Assembly (NCBI GenBank): GCA_963922205.1
Contig: CAWUHX010000359.1
Location: 124,001-188,000 of the forward strand
Reading direction: 5' to 3'
Origin: Romanomermis culicivorax
Taxonomy: Eukaryota > Nematoda > Enoplea > Mermithida > Mermithidae
Length of the DNA stretch: 64,000 nucleotides
The notes beneath the pieces were generated by a model. It was not told where the DNA came from and made no database searches. It saw only the letters and a program-made list of their open reading frames with translations. Below, piece by piece: positions 25,714-35,796 of this stretch; the stretch's first letter is position 1, and each line of letters opens with the position of its first letter. Both the position numbers and the translations under genes were made by a program.

Positions 25714-25940
25714 AAACCCCAAGCTTTCTTTGGTGACACTGTGTAAGCAAATGACCCATCAGCAAAAAAACGAAACCCCAAGCTTTCTTTGGTGACACTT
25801 TGTAAGCAAATGACCCTTCAGCAAGAAAATGAAACCCCAAACTTTCTTTGGCGACACTTTGTAAGCAAATGACCCATCAGCAAACAAAACCCCAAGCTTT
25901 TTTTGGTGACACTTTGTAAGCAAATGACCCTTCAGCAGAA
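25714..25940. repeat. Tandem repeat, four ~59-bp units
   Basis: The motif AAACCCCAAGCTTTCTTTGG starts at about 25,714, 25,773, 25,832 and 25,887 (spacing 59, 59 and 55). Each copy is followed by 'gtgacactttgtaagcaaatgaccc'-type sequence. The minus strand is open through the array, which is a by-product of the repeat rather than a gene. Confidence 0.85.
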
Positions 25941-26150
25941 AAGCCAAGTTAGAATTTTGTTTCTTCCAGAGTTCAGTTAGGATTTCTTGTTGTCTCTCTC
26001 ATTTGGAAATCTGCATTTTCTAGCTTTCTGGTTGTGTTCTTTATTTTAACCTAATAGCATCAAAGTCAAAACTTACGGATGGGCTTTGCAATATTGCATA
26101 TGTTCAGGCATACAAAGAAAACATCGACTTTAACCAAATATTTGATGCAC

Positions 26151-28038
26151 CAGGGGCCGGTTTCTCAAAAAGCGTCTAAAGTTACATGCGTATAACTTTA
26201 GACGTGTCCAAGTTGAACGAACTTCGGGCCGCAGAAAAACATTATTGGGCCGAGCCGGGCCAGAGGGTTCAGGCCCATAAAAGCCCGAAAATTTTAGCAA
26301 CTATTTACGCTTATAAGTGAACTTCCGACAAACGTTCATTTACTGTATGTTTCCTAATTTGAAATTTGCCAGGATTTCACTGCTATTATATTTAGTGTGT
26401 ATCTAATAATTTAGATGTTATTGTCAGCATAATTACTATTTGTTTCAGATGCAGTTTTAGCTATTAGCAATACTGTTCATCATTCTGACGAACTTGAAGA
26501 CTCTTGTTACCAGCATGCATCTCTTCTCTGGTCAAATTTAATTAATAAGTTCATCGGAAAAGGAGATAAGGCGTCTTATGCACTGCTTTTTAGCATGGCT
26601 CGTTTCGCCATTTGGCCAAAGAGGTCAAAATTGCCTTTTCTTCATTTTCATTTTTCAGCCATTTTCTTCAAGTCACCTTTTTCACTCAAAAAGTCCACAG
26701 ATGCGTTATTCATGCTTCTTTGGCTTTGAGAAATTAAATATATACGGAGGGAACCAAAAATTAAGAAAAATTGGTTTTTTTGAGTTCAGATAATGGTAAC
26801 AATGAATTAAATGATTTCTGAATTTTCAAATAATGATTTTCAAATTACCTAAAGCTTAAATAATCAAATTCCGAAAAAATTGGCCGCAAAGTGCAAACAC
26901 CTGAAATGGATTTGAATATCACTATTTCCGGTGCAAAGTGCCGGAAAAAAAACTTTTGAATTTTGATATTCAACAATGCTGGCACAAGAATTTTTTCAGC
27001 AATTATTTCATGGATAAAAAGTCTAAATTTGCAGCCATTCAATCGTTTCCGGTCGGGCAAAATGGAAAAATCATATTGAAAACATGCAGCCAAAATTCTA
27101 AAATCAGGCAATCAATGAATTGGGATTCTTCAACAACTTCCGGTATTGTCCTTTGCTCATGATGTTTTACTCATTTTCCAAGTGCAAATGCTTCATTCCT
27201 AAATTCAAACATTTTAAAGACTACGTACTGCAAGTGAGTACAATCAGTTCTAGAAAAAATAATAGTTTGATATATTTTTATTTAGCAACTTAAATTTGAT
27301 TTGGTTTTGGTTAATTTTTTGCGTTAGCATAATTTTTCATCATATTGTGACACACTTTTTAAAAATAACGAGCTTTGACGGACTGGGCTCAGGCTGAGAA
27401 GTGAACCCGGGTGGGCAGGGCCGCGTCCTTGCGGCCCGTGCAGGTCCCCACTATGCACCCAATAAAACATCCTCCACATTATCTAGAGATTTAGCATATT
27501 TGTCTACAATATTTTTTGGTAAATAATCCATCATTTTTGTCACAATTTCGAAAATGTAGCTTTTGGATACAATCAAAATATGGGCCGTCCGTTCGATAAA
27601 AATTCGAAGTTACAGCCAAATTTGTATCTATCTCACATCAGACACGCCATTATCTCAACTGTGGTACTAATGCTCGAATTCTTGCAAACGTAACTTTTGA
27701 AAATCCAAAACTTTACTAGAATTCATTATCGGTCAATGAAAAAATGATCAATTGAAAAAAAGTTCGCTTTAAAGCCTACTCCCAAATTGATTTACAAAAG
27801 CCATGTATTCTCATCACCGAGTACAACAATAATATAAAGAAAAAAACGTGCAAGCATAATTTGAAAAATTTTCACATTACTTAACCCTGGGTCCCACCCC
27901 GTCTAAATTTTTTGTCTAACTTTAAACGTGTTTAGCTTGAACGTCTTTTGAGAGAAACATTGAATAAACATATGACGTCCTTTTAGACGTGAGTTAGACG
28001 CGTTTAGCGTTGAACGCTTTTTGAGAAACCGGCCCCAG
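26151..28038. mobile_element. Harbinger-type element with AGACGCGTTTAGCG words, CAG duplication
   Basis: The element spans 26,154-28,035 and begins GGGCCGGTTTCTCAAAAAGCG, with the exact mirror at the right. Direct CAG copies lie at 26,151-26,153 and 28,036-28,038. Short subterminal words GTCTAA.. and TTTAGACG occur at 26,170-26,215 and 27,900-28,015. The body (1.9 kb) has no recognisable gene. It includes a GC-rich patch at 27,375-27,460 and a 'cgggccgagccgggcc' patch near 26,230-26,290. The outermost bases match the element at 21,189, so one transposase probably mobilised both. Confidence 0.75.
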
Positions 28039-28642
28039 ATGTACATTTTCTAGAAACAACAGGGTGCCTTTGTTATTTATAAACTTTTTAGATCGAAAAG
28101 CTTTTCCTTCACGAGTCACTTTCAAAAAATACCAAACCGGAATTTATTTTTGGAACTCTTCTCCTGGCGGCTTCCATCTTGATGGCTCCTGCTAGAAGAT
28201 TAAAAATAACAGTAATTATGCAGTCATGTGCATGCAGGTACTCTGTGGGGTGTCTGGGGACCATATATCGGCATCGGGGAGTTTGGGGGGTCTGGACACC
28301 CCCAGAAGTCGGAGTCAAAAAATTTTTTGAGCCGTTTTGTAGAAAGAAACAGATAAAAATGCTAAAAAATAAAACAAATTATTTCAGTTGAAGTTATCTC
28401 AGAATTCACAGTTTTCAAACTGTAATTTCAAAATTTTTTTGCCTGGTACCAAATTTTTTTCTGGGATCAAAATTTTTTTCGCCCTAGAACCAAAATTTTT
28501 ATGCCAAAAGATGCAGCACATTGAGACATGCCAGAAAATGGAGTTTCAGAGCAGCAAAGTGATTTTTGAAAGGAATTCATGACTGAGGATGGCGTTCATA
28601 CAAATACCATAGAAGGCTTGTGAGGACTCGTGAAACAAGGTC

Positions 28643-29717
28643 GGTGCCAGATCTGCTACCTAGTGCACATCCACTACCTAGTGCACAACCGCTACCTAGT
28701 GCACATCCCCTACCATAGTCAGATCTGCCACCTAGCACACATCCGCTACTTTCTGCTGAGGTATATAAGTAACACGTTAACATTCACTTTTTGCGTTGAA
28801 TAACCCAGGCAGGATTTCATTATTGAAGAATGTACAGTATACATTTACAAATTATTAGGCTCATTTAATTTTTTTACCAATTAGATGACGCATGTATCAT
28901 GAAAATTAAAAATTTCAATCATTAAAAATTGGAAAATATGCGGTTACAACCAATGCGACTCAAAATTTTCAATTTGCTCCATATTTTCAGAAGTAAATGC
29001 AAGAAATTGTGTTCTGCCAAATGTGTGCCACGAACCCCCGTGAGATGCAAGGGTTTGTTACACTAAACCCAGGGTTATCCCTATAATTTTCGATAGAAAT
29101 GGGATAATTGCCATGGATCCACGTTTGCTGAAAATAATCAGTCCTTGGTCTACTCGGGAGATATATTCAACAAAAGTTTTTTTAAATTTTGAACTCAAAA
29201 TGATAAAATATTTGAAAATAATTAAAAAAGTATTTGAAAAAAATTAAAAAACAAAACGAAAACGATATTTTCATCACCCGGATTGGTACAGGTAAAGAAT
29301 GAAAAACGTCCATTTAGGCTGATTGTTCCGTCACTCGAGGTGCTTGTGTGGTCCTTTTGTTATGTAAATAAGAATTTTTCAGGCATTAGAATGTGGTTGC
29401 ATGGACATTTTTATCATTTTATTACGTATTTTTACTCATTAGTGACTTATCTTTAGGTAGAATTTTTTAACCATTCTTGCAGTTCCATAAAAGTGGCAAA
29501 CAAAATATTTTTTACCATGCAGAATGCCTACCATATTCCATTTTCTTTTATTTTCATTTATTCTTTTGTCTTCGGAAAACCCTTATGAAAACAATAGCAA
29601 AACTTTCTTTACATTTTTTGCTGTCTAGTAGCGGATCTGACTATGGTAGTGGATGTGCACTAGGTGGCCGCCGTGCACTAGGTAGTGGATGTGCAGTAGG
29701 TAGCAGATCTGCTACCC
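28643..29717. mobile_element. Fold-back-like element with TAGTGCACATCCACTACC words
   Basis: The left arm (28,643-28,760) begins GGTGCCAGATCTGCTACC and repeats CTAGTGCACATCC. The right arm (29,630-29,717) is the mirror. The 0.85-kb centre is AT-rich and has no gene. The target duplication is not clear. Confidence 0.7.
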
Positions 29718-29867
29718 AATCGTCAAACAAAGGATATCGAGAATGCATGGATTAAAACGAGAATGCATGGATTAAAAACAATGGAACGCTTAACTGCTCA
29801 CTTGGATGAATTTTCATTTCGTCAAAATTATAAAGATAATAATTCCATTCGGAAATTTTTTGTGAAC

Positions 29868-30644
29868 TGTAACGACCAGATTTCTAAGTTTACTTTTACT
29901 TGGTCCCAACGATGGCAATAACGACAATGAGTAATAAACGAAGGATCCCTCGACAATATAAAATATAGTTTTTGTTTCACACACGTCCCGTATTAAATGC
30001 TTTTACAAAATTCACATAAAATCGCAATGAAATCTATAAAAAATCTGCCTTTTTCGGCGTTTTCCTGTCTTTTATACCGCCTCTTTGATTCACGCCTTCG
30101 CACCACGGGAGGTCCGCTTCTATCGGCTCGCCTAACCAATCGCTGCTTCGCTTACCTGTTTCTGCCTACTGTATGCTTCTGTGGCCACGCCTCTTGCTTT
30201 TAATTTTCTCCTAATTTCTACACTTGCATGCCTTTTAACCTACAGTATGCTTTGCCGCCTATGTTTTTTAGTTTTTCATGTGTTTTTCAGTTTTCCATGC
30301 ATTCCTCCTAAATCTTTTGTCTGGGTTGGGATTTCTGTACTTTCTACATGGGCAGGTGTGTTTACGTGTTTTGGAGGGGATTATTGTACCTACAGAATGT
30401 GTATCTTCATGTGCATTATGAGGGCCAGGTGCCAATGTGGAAATAATTATGTGTGTCTTTAATTGGGTCAATGGGGTGTGGGATGATCAAAATAAAGTGC
30501 TTCACATAAATTTATAAGAATGTTTGGGTGTGAATTCCAGACACCCTTGAGACGATAGATTAATAAATGAAAATATATCTAATAAATGAATATCACATAC
30601 TGTACAATTTGTATTTACATTATTGCTTCAGCATGTATGTTACA
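29868..30644 (-). repeat. 3' LTR of the gag-only element
   Basis: 777 bp, TG...CA, about 99% identical to the copy at 33,139-33,915. Confidence 0.93.
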
Positions 30645-32987
30645 TTTCCCTGCTTCCGAAGTTGAACATCCTCCTTCAAAGGGGTCGAGGGAGAGAGGGC
30701 TTTGGGGTCGAAGACTTGGAGGGATAGGGGGAATAGGGAATTTGTCTGAACGATTGAGCCGCCTGTTTTACATGAAGGGGAAGTGCTTTGATGGGTAACA
30801 TCAGCTTTCTTAAGTTGCTCAACTTTTTGTTTGTTGCTTTGTTTTGCTTTTGGTGGTTTTCGAAAAAGGGGTCTGTGTCTGTGTTCATAGTTACTTGTAC
30901 CAATGCTGTGGGGGGCAAGTGGCCTGCGACTCACATGTGTTTTCGACTCAGTGTGAAGGGGCTGATATTTGGATAAGAAATTGATTAACTCAGCTTTTTC
31001 CGTTTCAATCCTGTCACTCTTGGCCGATTCTATTTTGCCTTTTAGCCACGGGAATGTATGAAGACGTTTCTGTTTGTCTTGGGTAGGAAAATGAGATTGG
31101 GCGGGTGAATTTTTCGCTGGGAAGGGACAAGAAACAGGGGCGATGCATGTATCAGGATGGGAGATTTGGGGCTTGCTGACGTCGTTTGAGCTAGAACTGC
31201 AGATACCACTACTTTTACTCTTTGAAATGCTAGCTGCAAAATGAATTTTACGATTTTCTTGTGCTTTGGGGGTAGGAAGAGAAGTTTTTCGCCTGGGGAA
31301 TGTGTTGGGGTTGGTTGCTGGGAGGGGACAAGAAACAGGGGCAATGCATGTATCAGGATGGGAGATTTGGGGCTTGCTGACGTCGTTTGAGCTAGAAATA
31401 CAGATACCACTACTTTTACTCTGGGAAATGCTAGCTGCAAAGTGAATTTTACGATTTTTTCGTGCTTTGGGGGTAGGAAGAGAAGTTTTTCGCCTGGGGA
31501 ATGTGTTGGAGTCTGTGGGGAGGCCCTGCAATTGTGAAAACATTGGGCGTTCCTTGTATGCTGGTTCAGGTTTGGACGTCTCACTGGTTTCAGGATGTTT
31601 ATGTTTCTGTGCAATTTTTGGCTGGGGGAGTTTGGATTTCAACATGTCACTGCTTTTTGGTGATGCAATTTTTGAAGTGCTGCTTCTATCAGGAAGGGGT
31701 ATGTCAAGGACATACTGGGGGTCAAACTGCTTATGACTGCTGGGCAGAACTGTATTTAAAGCATGTTGAGGTTGATGCTGGACAGTGGGCAATGTGGAGT
31801 ACATGACTGGGACATCAATGTTCATTGGTGGAGGGGGTAGTTTCTCTTCAATGCGATTTTGGACGTTAGGGGTCATTTGGTTGGGGCAATATCTACTCGT
31901 GTGACCTTTTTGCTTACAAAGAAAACATTCTGCATTTGAGTAGCTTTTTGATATGCAATGGCTGGATCTGTGACCAGTCTGAGAACAGTGAATGCATCTG
32001 CTTTTACAGTCTCGAGTCATGTGATTACTCCTAAAGCAAATTTGGCATGACTTTTGAGTACCTGGTGAATTACAATTTCTGGCGAAATGCCCGACTTGAT
32101 AGCATTGAAAACATGTGATCTGTCTCAAATTACTGTTATCATGCTGGGGTTGGGTTTGAGAATTTCGCAGTATTTGCAATTGCAACTCCATGACTTGTTC
32201 TAATTTATGTAGGATTCCTTGCTGTTCAGTGTGATTGCCTAATGAAAGGATGGGTTCCGATTCAGGGGATATGAGGGGTATGGGGCTAGATTTCAATCTG
32301 TTTCTGAAAATTTGTTGTTCAACATAAGCTGCCTCGTCAGACATGTCTGTTAGGGAGGTGAATCGTTTGTATTTGAGTGCCTCTCTAATTTCGGTCTGCA
32401 TGCCTTCCATGAAAAGGGGTTTGATTATCATTTCTCGTGCCTCTGAATTGAAATTGGGGTAGGCGAGGGTCGCTAGATGCTCGAGGTCAAACAAAAATTC
32501 AATGACAGTTTCCGAACTTTTTTGTTTCCGTTCATGCAAAAAAATGTTGGTGTAAATCTGTGTCTCTGTGGTCGGGGAAATATGCTTCTAATGCAGTTTT
32601 ATACTGTTCATAGGTTTGGGGTGGGTTTTCAGAATTTTCTAAACTTTTGAATTTTGCTAATGCTGCACCACCTAAATGAATTTCAAAACATGCTAATTTG
32701 AGTTGCTCGTCAGTATCTTTCATGCCTTGTAGTATCATGAACTGCTCTAGTCGCGTGCTCCATTGGCCGAAATGTTGGGTTACTCCTCCCGTAAATACTG
32801 TAGGTTTCGCATAAAAATTGTTCGCCATACTGTTATGGATGTTGGCCGTTCTTAAATCGTCTATCAGGGTGGGATTCATAGTGTTTTTGCTCAATTGTGT
32901 GTGTAGAGTTTGGAAATGTTCTGCGAAAAGTTTGTTGATCTGCTCTCTTACAATTTCTCCTAAGTGGTCTCTTGTATGGTGGGTCAT
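30620..32987 (-). CDS. Gag-like region with four CCHC zinc knuckles (fossil)
   Basis: This is the only coding region of the LTR element. The first third resembles a Ty3/Gypsy-type capsid (WSTRLEQFMILQGM, LGGAALAKFKSL, YKTALEAYFP). The middle carries four zinc knuckles in a row: CFQCYQVGHFARNC, CQICFRSNHMTRDC, CIHCSQTGHRSSHC and CFLCKQKGHTSRYC. These would bind the element's RNA. The C-terminal part is Pro/Ser/Lys-rich and includes a direct duplication of about 65 residues beginning TFPRRKTSLPTPKA. The frame runs a few codons into the 3' LTR. The coding region appears to have about one break. Confidence 0.88.
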
Positions 32988-33138
32988 TTTCAGTTTGTGC
33001 TTTTACGAATGTCTGTCCTACTGTAGGAAGCGATTACAACTGTATGTGATTACTGCTTAGGGATGCCCGGATATAGGATGCACCTTAATGGGGCAGGGAG
33101 TTCCAGTGGTTAACGGTACGGTACGGTCACCAAAAATA

Positions 33139-33915
33139 TGTAACGACCAGATTTCTAAGTTTACTTTTACTTGGTCCCAATGATGGCAATAACGACAATG
33201 AGTAATAAACGAAGGATCCCTCGACAATATAAAATATAGTTTTTGCTTCACACACGTCCCGTATTAAATGCTTTTACAAAATTCACATAAAATCGCAATG
33301 AAATCTATAAAAAATCTGTCTTTTTCGGCGTTTTTCTGTCTTTTATACCGCCTCTTTGATTCACGCCTTCGCACCACGGGAGGTCCGCTTCTATCGGCTC
33401 ACCTAACCAAACGCTGCTTCGCTTACCTGTTTCTGCCTACTGTATGCTTCTGTGGCCACGCCTCTTGCTTTTAATTTTCTCCTAATTTCTACACTTGCAT
33501 GCCTTTTAACCTACAGTATGCTTTGCCGCCTATGTTTTTTAGTTTTTCATGTGTTTTTCAGTTTTCCATGCATTCCTCCTAAATCTTTTGTCTGGGTTGG
33601 GATTTCTGTACTTTCTACATGGGCAGGTGTGTTTACGCGTTTTGGAGGGGATTATTGTACCTACAGAATGTGTATCTTCATGTGCATTACGAGGGCCAGG
33701 TGCCAATGTGGAAATAATTATGTGTGTCTTTAATTGGGTCAATGGGGTGTGGGATGATCAAAATAAAGTGCTTCACATAAATTTATAAGAATGTTTGGGT
33801 GTGAATTCCAGACACCCTTGAGACGATAGATTAATAAATGAAAATATATCTAATAAATGAATATCACATACTGTACAATTTGTATTTACATTATTGCTTC
33901 AGCATGTATGTTACA
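33139..33915 (-). repeat. 5' LTR of the gag-only element
   Basis: 777 bp, partner of 29,868-30,644. Being on the minus strand, it lies upstream of the gag region. Confidence 0.93.
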
Positions 33916-34182
33916 GAACTCATTAACAGACTTATGATTTTATGTACACTAAAATGTTTGTTTTACATCGCGCCAGAATTTTTTTTTCCTAATTTTTTTG
34001 TGAATTGTTTTATTTTTTCTTTGTCTTCGAAAATAGTTATTTGATTTGATTCCTGTGTAGATAATCGGAATATCTAGATTATCGGAATCAGGTAATTATG
34101 CACTGTATGATTCTAACTTTTTACTTTCTATTGGCGGCCTTTTCTATTGGAAATATTAATTATTCAGCCTATTTTAGCACAT

Positions 34183-34470
34183 TAGCCCATGAGCCAGACC
34201 CATTATTTATAACACAATGCATTAGCCAATTAACTCATTGGCCACATTAGCCCATTGGCCCATGGGCCACATTAGACCATGGGCCACATTATCAGCCCAT
34301 GGTCACATTAGCTCATTGGCCACATTAGCCACATTAGCCCATTGGCCACATTAGCCCATTGGCCACATTAGCCCATTGGCCACATTAGCCCATTAGCCAC
34401 ATTAGCCCATTGGCCACATTAGCCAACTCAGTCACATTGGCTTAATTCATAACCACATTTAGCCTAATAG
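34183..34470. repeat. Tandem word array CATTAGCCCATTGGCCA
   Basis: About 12-14 degenerate units of 17-19 bp, such as ACATTAGCCCATTGGCC, run in one direction. Part of the array is self-complementary (TTGGCCCATGGGCC). It is probably the right arm of the large fold-back remnant. There are no unique spacers. Confidence 0.85.
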
Positions 34471-34841
34471 CCAAGGTGATATTTTTGAATCTGTATACAA
34501 AACACAGTAGTAGGCTATTCAGGTTGGGCCAAAAAAATGCTAGCCAATGGCTGTAATTTTTATTTTTTACATTAAAATTTTAAAAAAGTACTCAAATTTT
34601 TTTAGCCAGTTGTCCAAAACGTCTAGAAAAATTTTAGCCAGACCAAAAAAATTTAGTCAAAACAGGTCATTTGGCTAAAAAACGCTGACATGAAGAGTTT
34701 GGAAAATTCAACAAAAAGAATTCACGAATACCATCAAGAGTACCATTTTTGAATATAAAGACACATATATGCCTCACGTCGCGACCACGGTGGCCGTGAC
34801 TAATCACATTGCACCGTGGAAAATTGACGTTAAATATAACT

Positions 34842-35505
34842 ATGGTCCGTTTTTCTTAAAATGCTTGTAAATTAAGGAGTGAAAAGCAAGTAATATTTCA
34901 TATTTTTTCCATTTCCTGGTAAGCCGTATGTCGCATAGGACTGAAAATTTGTGAGCTTACACAATTGACCTTCACAATTTTTGGAGTAAAATATCCACCA
35001 GTAAAAGTGTTGAATAAACAATTTTGTGAGGGTACTTATTTTTGCCATTTTCCCATTTGTAGTGTTTTGCCTATGGATAGTAGGAAGTATTGATGTCTGG
35101 GTTCAGGGTGGACAATGTCCAGGCTACTCGATGACCTATACTCGTCTAAAATCTGTATTAGAACGATGTTTTTATTTAGGAGTACGAAAAAAATATGAGA
35201 CACCGAAAATATTTACAACTGGCCAACAGGGCCACGAGTGGACGAGAATAAAAACAATGGACTTATACACGAATAAGTACGAAAAAACAGATGTGCAAAA
35301 CATATCAAAAAACGAAGGGTGGTCTGGAAAAATTAAGGAAATGCGAGCAGAGGTGAAACAGATTCATGCCATAAGGAAAAATGATATGTGAGAAAGAAAA
35401 ACAAAAAAAGAAGCTTTAGGAAAATAAGATGTGATTACTTATAAATTAATAACGAAAAATGCCAGTATATTACACATTTACAAGTATTTCATAAAAAACA
35501 GATTA
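34842..35505. mobile_element. ~245-bp MITE copy split by an insertion
   Basis: The left part (34,842-35,060) begins ACTATGGTCCGTTTTTCTTA and matches the MITE at 20,542. The missing right tip, 'acaagtatttcataaaaaacagatta', reappears at 35,478-35,505. The roughly 415 bp between (35,060-35,475) would be a later insertion of unknown type. Confidence 0.5.
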
Positions 35506-35737
35506 CTTGTCACGCGCACTGATTTTGATCAGCCAAGACTGCTGTGGCCGTAACGCAAAGTGTAAACGTGGCTTACTTTCTGGTGTGTCTCGAGTCAACT
35601 GCCGTTTCGAAATAGACTATAATGCTTTTTAATCAGACAAACTTACTTTATCTGTTTGTTGACCTGGATAATGATCATACCATGTTTCGTTCTATATTTC
35701 ATGAGTTTCATGAGTCAAAGATTGATACTGAAATGGA

Positions 35738-35743
35738 AACTTT
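35738..35743 (-). terminator. Poly(A) signal of the LicD-family gene
   Basis: AATAAA on the minus strand, 54 bases past the stop codon of the gene at 35,797-44,479. Confidence 0.6.
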
Positions 35744-35796
35744 TATTGCACATCAACAAATCTCGATCTTCATCAGCTTTATCACTGTATAACGTA

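Larger units (their letters stand above)
29864..33919 (-). mobile_element. Young gag-only LTR retroelement, Ty3/Gypsy-like
   Basis: Two 777-bp LTRs (29,868-30,644 and 33,139-33,915; TGTAAC...GTTACA) flank a 2.5-kb internal region. The 4-bp duplication GAAC lies on both sides (29,864-29,867 and 33,916-33,919). The element reads on the minus strand. A plausible primer-binding site, TGGTGACC, lies 6 nt inside the 5' LTR, and the polypurine tract AGCAGGGAAA touches the 3' LTR. The LTRs differ at about eight positions (about 1%), so insertion was recent. No protease, reverse transcriptase or integrase is present. It would need proteins from a relative to move. Confidence 0.93.
24475..34690. mobile_element. 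Possible very large fold-back remnant bracketing other insertions
   Basis: The left edge (24,475-24,605) has TTTAGCCAAATGACT followed by GGCTAATGGGCTAATG words. The right edge (34,150-34,690) has many CATTAGCCCATTGGCC words and then GTCATTTGGCTAAA, the mirror of the left. If the two ends belong together, everything between them is later insertion: the 25.0-kb, 26.2-kb and 28.6-kb elements and the LTR element. The left array is short and degenerate, so two unrelated remnants are also possible. Confidence 0.4.

Noticed and set aside
25759-25947. Repeated peptide GHLLTKCHQ on the minus strand
   Set aside because: It is produced by the 59-bp tandem repeat. There is no start context or continuation outside the array.
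30181-30462. 93-codon frame with a signal-peptide look, repeated at 33,452-33,733
   Set aside because: Both lie in the two LTRs, on the strand opposite to the element. They are duplicated because the LTRs are.
34183-34470. CRISPR-like array
   Set aside because: The units are contiguous and degenerate with no unique spacers, and the genome is animal nuclear DNA. The same holds for 50,497-50,755.
35026-35391. 121-codon plus-strand frame with a hydrophobic N-terminus, like a small secreted protein
   Set aside because: It begins at a GTG, starts inside a MITE copy and runs into the insertion that splits it. No homology, splice signals or codon pattern support it.
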